Source of the DNA: Pseudomonadota bacterium
GTDB lineage: Bacteria > Pseudomonadota > Gammaproteobacteria > Steroidobacterales > Steroidobacteraceae
NCBI GenBank assembly: GCA_037200975.1
Contig: JBBCGI010000001.1
Location: 4,585,653-4,649,652 of the forward strand
Reading direction: 5' to 3'
Length of the DNA stretch: 64,000 bases
The first letter of the stretch is position 1. Each line of letters starts with the position of its first letter. Both the position numbers and the translations under genes were made by a program. Below are positions 43,241 through 51,571 of the stretch, in pieces. The notes below the pieces were generated by a model. It was not told the DNA's origin and searched no databases. It worked only from the letters and a program-made list of their open reading frames with translations.

Positions 43241-44547
43241 GGCCGGCCACCTGCGAGCGCGTCGAGGCGGACTTGCACGGCATTGCCATGGGCATCCAGG
43301 CCTTCCATATCCGACAGCGTGATGGCCGTCGGGCCCAATTCGCGCAGCCCGTCGGGGGTGAGCTCCTGCACCGTGATGCGTTTCTGGTAGTCGATGAGGG
43401 AAACGCCGCTGTAGCTGCGCGCGTATCCGAACGTCGGCAACACGTGGTTGGTGCCCGAACAATAGTCGCCCATGGATTCCGGCGACCACTCGCCGATGAA
43501 AACCGACCCGGCGTTCTCCACCTGCGGCAGCAGCGCACGTGCGTCGCGCGTCTGGATGATCAGATGTTCCGGCGCGTATTCGTTCGATACTGCGATGGCG
43601 GTGTTCAGATCGGGAACCAGGATGCATCGGCTCGCGGCCATCGATTGCGCAATGATGTCGCGCCGGCTCAACGATGCGGTCTGCGCGGCGAGTTCGTCTC
43701 CCACCGATTTCGCCAACGTAGCGGAAGTCGTCACGAGCACGACCTGTGCGATGGTGTCGTGTTCGGCCTGCGCGAGCAGATCCGCGGCGACGAACCGCGC
43801 GTTGGCCGATTCGTCGGCGATCACCAGCACTTCGGAGGGACCCGCGGGCAGATCGATCGCCGCGCCGGCAGGATCGGCCGCGACGATCTGTTTGGCCGCG
43901 GTCACCCACGCGCTGCCCGGCCCGAAGATCTTGTCCACCTTGCGCACGCTCTGCGTGCCGAAGGCGAGCGCCGCGATTGCCTGTGCACCGCCCATTTTAT
44001 AGACCGTGTCGACACCGCAGATCTCGGCGGCCACCAACACCGCGGCGTGCACCTTTCCATCGGGCCTGGGGGGGCTTGCGATGGCACGTGCCCGGCAACC
44101 GGCAATGCGTGCCGGTACCGACAACATGATCGCGGTGGAGGGCAGCGGCGCCGACCCCGCCGGGACATACAGGCCGACACTGTCGATGGCACGCGTGATG
44201 CGTTCGCAGACGACGCCGGGCATAGTTTCGACGCGCAACGGCGCTGCGCGCTGCGCCTCGTGAAATCGCGTGACGTTCGCTACCGCGCGTTCGAGCGCGG
44301 CGATCTGCACGCCGTTCAAGACGGCGCGCGCTTCGCGAAACTCCGCGGCGCTGACGCGCAGATCGGCAAGCGCCGGCCCGCCGAACTGCTGCGTGAAACG
44401 GTTCACCGCCGCGTCGCCTTCGGCGCGCACCGACGTAATGACCGCGGCCGCCTGACGGAATACTTCATCACGGCTGCCCGCCGCGGGCCGCGTCAGGGCC
44501 GCGCGCCGCATGTCGGGAGATGCCGCATTCCAGTCGACGTATTTCAT
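43237..44547 (-). CDS. hisD: Histidinol dehydrogenase
   Basis: This 436-residue zinc enzyme oxidises histidinol to histidine in two NAD-dependent steps. It has GLYVPAGSAPLPSTAIMLSVPA, MGGAQAIAALAFGT, FGPGSAWVTAAKQIV, DLPAGPSEVLVIAD and HLIIQTRD, with the zinc-ligand His, Gln and Asp of the family. The start is ATG 44547, immediately after the hisG stop with no spacer. Confidence 0.94.
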   Translation of the reverse strand: MKYVDWNAASPDMRRAALTRPAAGSRDEVFRQAAAVITSVRAEGDAAVNRFTQQFGGPALADLRVSAAEFREARAVLNGVQIAALERAVANVTRFHEAQRAAPLRVETMPGVVCERITRAIDSVGLYVPAGSAPLPSTAIMLSVPARIAGCRARAIASPPRPDGKVHAAVLVAAEICGVDTVYKMGGAQAIAALAFGTQSVRKVDKIFGPGSAWVTAAKQIVAADPAGAAIDLPAGPSEVLVIADESANARFVAADLLAQAEHDTIAQVVLVTTSATLAKSVGDELAAQTASLSRRDIIAQSMAASRCILVPDLNTAIAVSNEYAPEHLIIQTRDARALLPQVENAGSVFIGEWSPESMGDYCSGTNHVLPTFGYARSYSGVSLIDYQKRITVQELTPDGLRELGPTAITLSDMEGLDAHGNAVQVRLDALAGGRP

Positions 44548-45456
44548 CTAGGCCAGCATTTTCTCGACGGGCAACACCAGCAGCGAACTCGCGCCGGCTT
44601 TCTTGAGACTCTCGAGCGTCTCCCAGAACACGTTTTCGCGGCACACGGCGTGAACGGCGACCAGCTCATCCGAGCCTTCGAGTGGAATGATGGTGGGAGT
44701 CTTGCTGCCCGGCAGCAGCCGGCGAATCTCCTGCAGCTGCGAGCGCGGCGCGTGCAGCATGATGTATTTGCTTTCCTTTACCTGCTGAACGCCGTCGACG
44801 CGCAGCAGCAGCCGCTCGACCCATTCCTGCTTTGCTTCGGACAAGGCGACCGGCGTGCGGATCAACAACGCCTGGCTCAGTAAAACCGTTTCGACCTCGC
44901 GCATGTGGTTGGCCTGCAAGGTCGAGCCGGTCGATACCAGGTCGCAGATGAGGTCGGCTCGGCCAAGGCGCGGCGCGATCTCCACCGCGCCCGACAACGT
45001 GACGATCTCCGCGGTGATGTTGCGTTCGCGCAGGAATCGTTCGAGCGTGAACGGGTAGGTAGTCGCGATGCGTTTACCCGAGATCGAGCGCGGACCCTCG
45101 TAGTTGAATCCTTCGGGCACGGCCAGCGACAGACGGCAACGGCCATATTCGAGCGTGCACAATTCGGTGAAGTTGGCGGCATGGCCTCGCGAAAGCAGCT
45201 CGAGGCGCTTCTCTTCGAGCACGTTGCGGCCGACCAGTCCGAGATCGCAGACGTCTTCCTGCACGAGATCGGGAATGTCGTCGTCACGCACGAACAACAC
45301 GTCGAGCGGCATGTTCTCGCCGAAGCCCATGAGCTGATCGCGGCCGCGCGATAGTTTGAGCCCACAGCTCTTGAGCAACTCGAGCGAGGGGTCGGTGAGT
45401 CGACCGGATTTCTGCACGGCGAGCTTGAGGCGTTGGTCTTTGTCGTTGGGAGTCAT
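44548..45456 (-). CDS. hisG: ATP phosphoribosyltransferase (long form)
   Basis: This 302-residue enzyme catalyses the first committed step of histidine synthesis. It is the long HisG form with a C-terminal ACT-like regulatory domain (VKESKYIMLHAP, LEGSDELVAVHAVCRENVFWETLESLK), consistent with feedback inhibition by histidine. The catalytic part has KLAVQKSGRLTD, DLGLVGRNVLEE and the PRPP-binding DLICDLVSTGSTLQANHM. The start is ATG 45456. It follows the hisR gene by 53 bp. Confidence 0.94.
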   Translation of the reverse strand: MTPNDKDQRLKLAVQKSGRLTDPSLELLKSCGLKLSRGRDQLMGFGENMPLDVLFVRDDDIPDLVQEDVCDLGLVGRNVLEEKRLELLSRGHAANFTELCTLEYGRCRLSLAVPEGFNYEGPRSISGKRIATTYPFTLERFLRERNITAEIVTLSGAVEIAPRLGRADLICDLVSTGSTLQANHMREVETVLLSQALLIRTPVALSEAKQEWVERLLLRVDGVQQVKESKYIMLHAPRSQLQEIRRLLPGSKTPTIIPLEGSDELVAVHAVCRENVFWETLESLKKAGASSLLVLPVEKMLA

Positions 45457-45509
45457 GATTGGCCGGGAATAGCTGAGGGGGAGGCCCGCGAGGGCGCGCT
45501 GCGGTTGGA

Positions 45510-45821
45510 TCAGGCGTGGCGCTGCAGACGATTGACGGCGATCGAATAGCCGCCGTTGCCGTCGGCCAGGCAGCGCGCCACGCGTCCGATGGTCGTGACG
45601 CTGACGCCGGTGAGGCGGTGGATCTCGCGGTAGGGCACACCTTTCTGCAGCCAGTCCACCACCGCCCAGCGGTCGGCGATGGCCTGCAATTCGGCCGGCG
45701 TGCACAGGTCGCGAAAGAAGGCGCGGCATTCGTCCACGTTCTTGAGCGTCAACACGGCGGCGAACAGGCTGCGCTCGGAAAGAGCTTCCTGGCGGGCGGT
45801 GACGTTACGGTGTTGCTTCAT
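45510..45821 (-). CDS. hisR: TrpR/YerC-like regulator of the his operon
   Basis: This 103-residue protein of the TrpR/YerC-YecD family has a helix-turn-helix in VPYREIHRLTGVSVTTIGRVARCLADGNGGY, preceded by AFFRDLCTPAELQAIADRWAVVDWL. In Xanthomonadales a TrpR-family protein at this position is predicted to repress histidine genes (HisR). It is first in the his operon, 53 bp ahead of hisG. An operator-like palindrome lies 8 bp upstream of its start, so autoregulation is likely. The gene name follows that prediction and is not tested here. Confidence 0.82.
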   Translation of the reverse strand: MKQHRNVTARQEALSERSLFAAVLTLKNVDECRAFFRDLCTPAELQAIADRWAVVDWLQKGVPYREIHRLTGVSVTTIGRVARCLADGNGGYSIAVNRLQRHA

Positions 45822-45829
45822 GAACTAAT

Positions 45830-45847
45830 GTACTAACGCGTTAATAC
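45830..45847. promoter_or_regulatory. Probable HisR operator
   Basis: GTACTAACGCGTTAATAC is an 18-bp palindrome with one mismatched pair, 8 bp upstream of hisR. Its layout resembles the E. coli TrpR operator (GTACTAGTTAACTAGTAC), in keeping with a TrpR-family protein binding here. Confidence 0.65.
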
Positions 45848-45927
45848 GGTGGCGCACCGTATCCGTGGCGCTGCGGAAATGCAAGCCAGATGCTTGCGCT
45901 GCTGAGAAGCGGCTCATAGAATCCGCA

Positions 45928-46041
45928 CACTCATCGAGACCGGCTGAGGGATTGGGCCCAAAGACGCCGGGGCAACCGCCACCAACGTGGAAAGGTGCCA
46001 CATCCTGCGGAGCCGCTTCTGGCGGTTCCGGCAGATGAGCA
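45928..46041 (+). promoter_or_regulatory. SAM-I (S-box) riboswitch
   Basis: The S-box core elements occur in order: P1 5' side CTCATC (45930-45935), GGCTGAGGGA (45942-45951), GGGGCAACC, AAAGGTGCCACATCCTGC, and P1 3' side GATGAG (46034-46039). This is the SAM-binding aptamer. It lies 86 bp ahead of metX and should switch off metX-metB when SAM is plentiful. A 12-bp palindrome CCCGACGTCGGG (46051-46062) just after P1 may form the expression platform. No T-tract follows it, so translational control is more likely than termination. Confidence 0.85.
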
Positions 46042-46126
46042 GCCTCAGCTCCCGACGTCGGGAAGCGGGGGTGTCGTGCCTCTCGCACGGCTGCTCGTTA
46101 CGGATGCTCGCTGGGCGGAGCATTCG

Positions 46127-47185
46127 ATGAGCAACGACAACCAGACCGTTTCCCGTAACGCCGCCGCAGCAGACGCCGGCGCCGGTAACCTCACGCAGGT
46201 GCGCGAGGGAGTTCTCGCAGTGCCCGGCGAGATGAAACTGCATTTCGGCGGCACGCTCGAATCCGTGTCGATCGCATGGCGGCTGGCCGGTCCGGCCAAC
46301 GCGCCCGTGGTGGTCGCGCTCGGTGGCATCTCCGCCTCGCGGCGGGTGTGGATCCCGGACGAGCCGCGTGGCGGCTGGTGGCACGAAGTCGTCGGTCCGA
46401 AGCTGGCGCTCGACACGCAGCGCTTTCGCATCCTGAGTTTCGACTATCTCGGCGCCAGTGCCGATTCCACCGGTTCGCGTGATGGCGCGCCGTTCCCGAC
46501 GGTGTCGGCGTACGACCAGGCCGAACTACTGCTGCGGCTCATCAACCACCTCGGCATCGCTTCGCTGCGCGCCATCACCGGCGCGTCGTACGGCGGCATG
46601 GTCGCGCTGGCGTTCGGCGAGCGTTACCCGGACCGCGTCTCGCGGCTCATCGTCGTCAGCGCCGCGGATCGCGCGCATCCGATGGCCAGCGCCTGGCGCG
46701 TCGTGCAGCGGCGCATCGTGAAATTCGCGATCGAATCCGGACAACCGGCGCAGGGCCTGGAGCTGGCGCGGGCGCTCGCCATGGCCACCTATCGCAGCCC
46801 CGAGGAATTCGCCGCGCGGTTCGCGGGCGCGGCGCGCCGCAACGAGGACGGCCAGCACGTGTTGCCGGTCGAGGAATACCTGTTCGCGCGCGGCGCCGAA
46901 TACGCGCAGCGATACCGGCCCGATTCGTTCATCTGTTTGTCCGAATCCATCGACCTGCATCGCGTGGACACGGCGCGCATCTTCGCGCCGGTCACTGCGA
47001 TCGCGGTGCGCGAGGATCAACTCGTGCCGCTTGGCGACATGCGCGCAATGGTCGCCCGATTGCCGAATGCCGAGCTGCACGAAATTTCCTCGGTGTACGG
47101 ACACGATGCCTTTCTCAAGGAGAACCGGCGCCTCGCGCCGATCTTCGCCAACGTATTGAACGATCTATCAGGAACCGCCGGATGA
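46127..47185 (+). CDS. metX: Homoserine O-acyltransferase
   Basis: This 352-residue alpha/beta hydrolase-fold acyltransferase activates homoserine for methionine synthesis. The nucleophile Ser154 is in GASYGGMVAL, the Asp in VREDQLVP and the His in VYGHDAFLKE. In Xanthomonas relatives MetX proteins of this kind use succinyl-CoA, which would match the MetB partner; acetyl-CoA use is the alternative. The ATG at 46127 follows GCGGAG, downstream of the SAM-I riboswitch. It overlaps metB by four bases (ATGA). Confidence 0.87.
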   Translation: MSNDNQTVSRNAAAADAGAGNLTQVREGVLAVPGEMKLHFGGTLESVSIAWRLAGPANAPVVVALGGISASRRVWIPDEPRGGWWHEVVGPKLALDTQRFRILSFDYLGASADSTGSRDGAPFPTVSAYDQAELLLRLINHLGIASLRAITGASYGGMVALAFGERYPDRVSRLIVVSAADRAHPMASAWRVVQRRIVKFAIESGQPAQGLELARALAMATYRSPEEFAARFAGAARRNEDGQHVLPVEEYLFARGAEYAQRYRPDSFICLSESIDLHRVDTARIFAPVTAIAVREDQLVPLGDMRAMVARLPNAELHEISSVYGHDAFLKENRRLAPIFANVLNDLSGTAG

Positions 47186-48336
47186 CGAAGCTGACCCTGG
47201 ACACCCGCGCCGTGCGCGCGGGCCTCGAAAACTGCGATGTGACCGGTGCCGTGGTACCACCACTGCACCTGTCTTCCACCTACGCCTTCCGCGGCTTCGG
47301 TGACAAACGCAAATACGACTACAGCCGCTCGGGAAATCCGACGCGCGACCTTTTGGCCGAGGCACTCAACGATCTGGAGGGCGGGGCGGGCGCGGTCATC
47401 ACCGGCTCCGGCATGGGTGCGATCACCTTGGTGGGGCACATCCTGCCCGTCGGAGCGCGCGTGATCGTGCCGCACGACTGTTATGGCGGCACCTTCCGGC
47501 TGTTCACTGCCTGGAAGAAACGCGGCGAGCTCGACGTGGAGTTCGTGGATTTCGGCAATGCCGCCGCGGTGAGCGCCGCGTTGTCGAAGCCCGCCGCGCT
47601 GGTGTGGATCGAAACACCGAGCAACCCGCTGTTGCGCATCACCGATATCGCCGACATTTCGAAGCGCGCGCACGCGATCGGTGCGCTGGTGGCGGCGGAC
47701 AACACCTTCCTGTCGCCGGGCTGGCAGCTGCCATTGCAGCTGGGTGCCGACATCGTGGTGCATTCGACCACCAAGTACATCAATGGCCACAGCGATGTCG
47801 TCGGCGGCGCGGTCATCGCGGCGACGAAGGAAATTGGCGAGCAACTCGCCTGGTGGGCGAATTGCCTGGGTCTCACGGGCTCTGCCTTCGACAGCTATCT
47901 CACGTTGCGCGGACTGCGCACGTTGCACGTGCGTCTCAAGGAACACGGCCGCAACGCGCAGGCGGTAGCGGAGTTCCTGGCGAAGCAGAAGAACGTGAAG
48001 TGCGTATATTTTCCGGGACTGCCTTCGCACCCGGGCCACGACCTCGCCAGGCGTCAGCAGACCGGCTTTGGCGCGATCGTGACGCTCGAAGTCGAAGGCG
48101 GCACGACGGGCGCGAAGAACTTCTGTGAGGCGCTCGAGTTGTTTTCGCTGGCGGAATCCCTGGGTGGAGTCGAAAGCCTCGTCGCGCATCCCGCGACGAT
48201 GACCCATGCGGCGATGGCGCCCGAAGCGCGCGCCGCCGCGGGGCTGGTCGATGGATTGCTGCGGCTGTCGATCGGTATCGAGTCCACGGACGATCTGCTG
48301 CGCGACCTGGCGGCTGGCATCGCGGCGCTCGGGTAA
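47182..48336 (+). CDS. metB: Cystathionine gamma-synthase
   Basis: This 384-residue PLP enzyme of the Cys/Met metabolism family strongly resembles E. coli MetB: YDYSRSGNPTRDLLAEAL, GAGAVITGSGMGAI, PHDCYGGTFRLF, ETPSNPLLRITDI, the PLP lysine in STTKYINGHSDVVGG, and SLGGVESLVAHPATMTHA. It joins cysteine with O-succinylhomoserine to give cystathionine; O-succinylhomoserine sulfhydrylase activity is a possible alternative. It is translationally coupled to metX and under the same riboswitch. Confidence 0.9.
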   Translation: MTKLTLDTRAVRAGLENCDVTGAVVPPLHLSSTYAFRGFGDKRKYDYSRSGNPTRDLLAEALNDLEGGAGAVITGSGMGAITLVGHILPVGARVIVPHDCYGGTFRLFTAWKKRGELDVEFVDFGNAAAVSAALSKPAALVWIETPSNPLLRITDIADISKRAHAIGALVAADNTFLSPGWQLPLQLGADIVVHSTTKYINGHSDVVGGAVIAATKEIGEQLAWWANCLGLTGSAFDSYLTLRGLRTLHVRLKEHGRNAQAVAEFLAKQKNVKCVYFPGLPSHPGHDLARRQQTGFGAIVTLEVEGGTTGAKNFCEALELFSLAESLGGVESLVAHPATMTHAAMAPEARAAAGLVDGLLRLSIGIESTDDLLRDLAAGIAALG

Positions 48337-48353
48337 TCCGAAGCCGATCGTCT

Positions 48354-48375
48354 GGCGCTCGGCGGGAGCGCCTTT
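48354..48375. terminator. Probable terminator between metB and leuB
   Basis: GGCGCTC (48354-48360) pairs with GAGCGCC (48366-48372) around GGCGG and is followed by TTT on the plus strand. It separates the convergent metX-metB and ilv-leu operons. Confidence 0.5.
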
Positions 48376-49438
48376 AGCCAGTGGTCAGCTGCGCGAGCAC
48401 CGCATCGCCCATGCGGCGCGTCGACATCGACGGCCGGCCATGTTCGGCGATGTCGGCCGTGCGCGCGCCGGCGGAGATCACGCGGTCGACGGCCTGCTCG
48501 ATGGACTCCGCTTCGCGTTCGAGCTTGAGCGAATGCCGCAACAGCATCGCGACGCTCAGGATGGTCCCGATCGGGTTCGCGATTCCCTTGCCCGCGATGT
48601 CGGGCGCCGAGCCATGGATGGGTTCGTAAACACCGCGTGATCCATCGCCGAGCGAAGCCGACGGCAATACGCCGAGCGAGCTTGCGAGCATGGCGCCTTC
48701 GTCGGTGAGGATGTCGCCGAACATGTTTTCCGTGAGCATCACGTCGAATTCGCGCGGCCGCTTGAGCAGGTGCATGGCCGCGGAATCGACCAGCATGTGC
48801 TCGAGCTCCACCTCGGGGAATTCGGAATGCACGACGTGTTCGGCGATCTCTCGCCACAGGCGCGACGTTTCGAGTACGTTCGATTTGTCGATCGATACGA
48901 TCTTCTTGCGGCGGGTCATCGCCAGGCGGCCGGCCACGCGCGTGATGCGTTCGATCTCGCTGGCGGAGTAGCTGCACAGGTCGGTGGCGAGCGTCGCCGT
49001 GCGCGTCTTGGCGCCGAAGTAGATGCCGCCGGTGAGCTCGCGCACGAATACGAGATCGACGCCGTCGAGAATTTCCGGCTTGAGTACGGAGGAGTCGCGC
49101 AGGGCGGGGTGCAGCTTGATGGGCCGCAGGTTGGCGTACACGCCGAGCTCGCGGCGCAGCCTGAGCAGACCCTGCTCCGGGCGCACCGGCGCGGACGGGC
49201 CCCATTTCGGACCGCCAATGGCGCCTAACAACACCGCATCGGCCGCGAGGCAGATGTCGAGGGTCGACTGCGGCAGCGGATCGCCGTGCAGGTCGATGGC
49301 GATGCCGCCGAACGGCGCGTTCGTCAGCGTGAATTCGTGGCCGAAACGGCTGGCGACCTGTTCGAGAATCCGGACACCTTCGTCGATCACTTCGGGACCG
49401 ATGCCGTCACCGGCGATGACGGCTATCTTTGCTTTCAC
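48374..49438 (-). CDS. leuB: 3-isopropylmalate dehydrogenase
   Basis: This 354-residue enzyme catalyses the third leucine step, oxidative decarboxylation of 3-isopropylmalate. Diagnostic parts are AVIAGDGIGPEVIDE, LLGAIGGPKW, LRRELGVYANLRP, VRELTGGIYFG and the C-terminal NAD-binding EPIHGSAPDIAGKGIANP. The start is GTG 49438, 12 bp after leuD. It is the last gene of the ilv-leu operon. Confidence 0.94.
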   Translation of the reverse strand: MKAKIAVIAGDGIGPEVIDEGVRILEQVASRFGHEFTLTNAPFGGIAIDLHGDPLPQSTLDICLAADAVLLGAIGGPKWGPSAPVRPEQGLLRLRRELGVYANLRPIKLHPALRDSSVLKPEILDGVDLVFVRELTGGIYFGAKTRTATLATDLCSYSASEIERITRVAGRLAMTRRKKIVSIDKSNVLETSRLWREIAEHVVHSEFPEVELEHMLVDSAAMHLLKRPREFDVMLTENMFGDILTDEGAMLASSLGVLPSASLGDGSRGVYEPIHGSAPDIAGKGIANPIGTILSVAMLLRHSLKLEREAESIEQAVDRVISAGARTADIAEHGRPSMSTRRMGDAVLAQLTTG

Positions 49439-49450
49439 GTGCGGGCGTCC

Positions 49451-50026
49451 TCAGCGAGGCTTGTGTTCGTAGGTGGAGATCGCGGCGCTTTGCGACAGCA
49501 GGTAACCCAGCTCGTCGACGCCGTTCAGCAGGCAAAACCGCGCGAAGCCCTCGAGCGGGAACTTCACGACCGTGCCGTTCGGCAAGGTCAGCGTGGTGGA
49601 TTCCACGTCGATGGAAACCTCGACGCCTGGATTGGCCAGCAACCAGGCATGTGTCGGCTCGTCCACGACCAGCGGCAACAAGCCGTTCTTCAGGCTGTTG
49701 GTGCGGAAGATGTCCGCGAACTCGGTGCTGATCACGGCCTGGATGCCGAAATCGAGCAGCGCCCAGGCGGCGTGTTCGCGCGAGGAACCGCAGCCGATGT
49801 TGCGGCCGGCGACCAGGATGTGCGCGCCGGCGGCGGCGGGCTGGTTCAGCGCGAAATCCGCGTTCGGATTTCCGGCGCCGTCATAACGCCAGTCGGCGAA
49901 CAGGTGTTTGCCGAAGCCCGACTTCGAGGTCGAAGTCAGGAATCGCGCCGGGATGATCTGGTCGGTGTCGATGTTGGTCGCGGGCAGCGCGACGGTGCGG
50001 GAACGGATGGTTTTGACGGCGGGCAT
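49451..50026 (-). CDS. leuD: 3-isopropylmalate dehydratase small subunit
   Basis: This 191-residue swivelling-domain subunit works with LeuC to isomerise 2- to 3-isopropylmalate. It has [30 protein letters not shown] and [16 protein letters not shown]. The ATG at 50026, 4 bp after the leuC stop, gives the usual N-terminus; a GTG at 50047 would overlap leuC. Confidence 0.94.
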   Translation of the reverse strand: MPAVKTIRSRTVALPATNIDTDQIIPARFLTSTSKSGFGKHLFADWRYDGAGNPNADFALNQPAAAGAHILVAGRNIGCGSSREHAAWALLDFGIQAVISTEFADIFRTNSLKNGLLPLVVDEPTHAWLLANPGVEVSIDVESTTLTLPNGTVVKFPLEGFARFCLLNGVDELGYLLSQSAAISTYEHKPR

Positions 50027-50030
50027 GTGG

Positions 50031-51431
50031 TTAGTTGGTGAATTCACGCGGATCGGTCACGCGTCCGCGGATGGCGGAGGCGGCGGCGGTTTCGGGGCTG
50101 GCGAGCAGCGTACGCGCGCCCTTGCCCTGACGGCCTTCGAAATTGCGATTGCTGGTGCTGATGGAGTAGTGGCCGGACGGAACGAGGTCGCCGTTCATGC
50201 CGAGGCACATGGAGCAGCCGCTCTCGCGCCATTCGGCGCCGGCGGCAAGGAACACCTGGTCGAGGCCTTCGGCTTCGGCAGCGCGTTTGACGGCCTGCGA
50301 TCCCGGCACCACCAGCATCTTCACGCCCTGCGCGAGCTTGTGGCCGCGCAAGACGCGCGCCGCGTTGCGCAGGTCGGAAAGGCGGCCGTTGGTGCAGCTG
50401 CCGACGAACACGTTGTTGACGGGCACGTCGGCGATCGCTTCGCCGGCGGTAAGGCCCATGTACGCCAGCGCCTTCTCGAACACGGCATCGCCGCTGGCGG
50501 GTACGTTGCCATTGACGGGCGCCACCATGCCGGGGTGAGTGCCGTAGGTGACCATGGGCACGAGCGCGGCGGCGTCGATGTCCACGGAGCGGTCGTACAC
50601 CGCGCCCGGATCGCTGGGTAGTTTGCTCCAGTGCGCGACGGCGGCGTCCCACGCGGCGCCCTTGGGCGCGCGCGGCGTGTTGGCGAGATATTCGAACGTG
50701 GTCGCGTCGGGCGCGATCATGCCGGCGCGCGCACCGGCTTCGATCGACATGTTGCAGATGGTCATGCGCTCGTCCATCGACATGGCTTCGATGGCGGGGC
50801 CGCGGAACTCGAGCACGTGGCCGGTGCCGCCCGCGACGCCGATCTTGCCGATGATGGCGAGGATCAGGTCCTTAGCGGTCACTCCCGCCGGAAGGCGGTT
50901 CGTGACGTTGATCGCGAATGTTTTCGGCTGGCGTTGCAGCAGGCACTGCGTGGCGAGCACGTGGCCGACTTCGGTGGTGCCGATGCCGAAGGCGAGGGCG
51001 CCAAAGGCGCCGTGCGTCGAAGTGTGCGAATCGCCGCAGACGATGGTCTTGCCGGGCTGCGTGATCCCAAGCTCGGGCCCGATGATGTGCACGATGCCGC
51101 GCCGGCTGTCCTGCAGGTTGAACAGCTCCACGCCGAACTCGGCCGCATTGATCTCGAGTTGTTTGACCTGCCGGGCCGCGGAATCGACTGCGATCGGCAC
51201 GCCGCCGAACACCTGCTCGGTGCGCGTGGGTGTCGAGTGATCCATGGTTGCGAGAGTCAGGTCCGGCCGGCGCAGCTTGAGGCCGCGCGAACGCAGTTCC
51301 GTGTACGCCTGCGGGGTGGTCACTTCGTGCGTGAGGTGCAGATCGATGAACAGTACGGCGGGCGTTTCGGCGGTTTCAGGTACGACCACGTGGTCGTCCC
51401 ACACCTTTTCGAACATTGTCTTGGGTTGCAT
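50031..51431 (-). CDS. leuC: 3-isopropylmalate dehydratase large subunit
   Basis: This 466-residue aconitase-family subunit carries the [4Fe-4S] cluster: [13 protein letters not shown] and [10 protein letters not shown] provide the three Cys ligands, and [23 protein letters not shown] is the conserved substrate loop. The ATG at 51431 ([16 protein letters not shown]) matches the family start. The upstream frame runs into the REP cluster and is not used. No clear ribosome-binding site is present. Confidence 0.94.
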   Translation of the reverse strand: MQPKTMFEKVWDDHVVVPETAETPAVLFIDLHLTHEVTTPQAYTELRSRGLKLRRPDLTLATMDHSTPTRTEQVFGGVPIAVDSAARQVKQLEINAAEFGVELFNLQDSRRGIVHIIGPELGITQPGKTIVCGDSHTSTHGAFGALAFGIGTTEVGHVLATQCLLQRQPKTFAINVTNRLPAGVTAKDLILAIIGKIGVAGGTGHVLEFRGPAIEAMSMDERMTICNMSIEAGARAGMIAPDATTFEYLANTPRAPKGAAWDAAVAHWSKLPSDPGAVYDRSVDIDAAALVPMVTYGTHPGMVAPVNGNVPASGDAVFEKALAYMGLTAGEAIADVPVNNVFVGSCTNGRLSDLRNAARVLRGHKLAQGVKMLVVPGSQAVKRAAEAEGLDQVFLAAGAEWRESGCSMCLGMNGDLVPSGHYSISTSNRNFEGRQGKGARTLLASPETAAASAIRGRVTDPREFTN

Positions 51432-51456
51432 AAGAATCTTGAGGGGGCGCTGGGAA

Positions 51457-51569
51457 GTAAGTCGGTGCCGGGTCGGACTTAGCAAGTCGGTACCGGGTCG
51501 GACTTAGAACAGTTGGCGTCGTGAACTATCCAGTGAAATTTCTCTAAGTCCGACCCGGCACCGACTTAC
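51457..51569. repeat. REP cluster (two direct, one inverted), locus D
   Basis: There are three REP units: 51457-51482 and 51484-51507 in direct orientation, the second with GGTACC for GGTGCC, and 51544-51569 inverted. The first and third are perfect 26-bp complements. They fill the gap between ilvE, whose stop is 2 bp away, and leuC, whose start is 25 bp away, inside the operon. An RNA hairpin here could act as a partial terminator or as an mRNA end-stabiliser. Confidence 0.92.
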
Positions 51570-51571
51570 AA

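Noticed and set aside
51432..51485. Upstream extension of leuC through the REP units
   Set aside because: The extra residues come from repeat sequence and are not part of the LeuC family; the start at 51431 matches the family.
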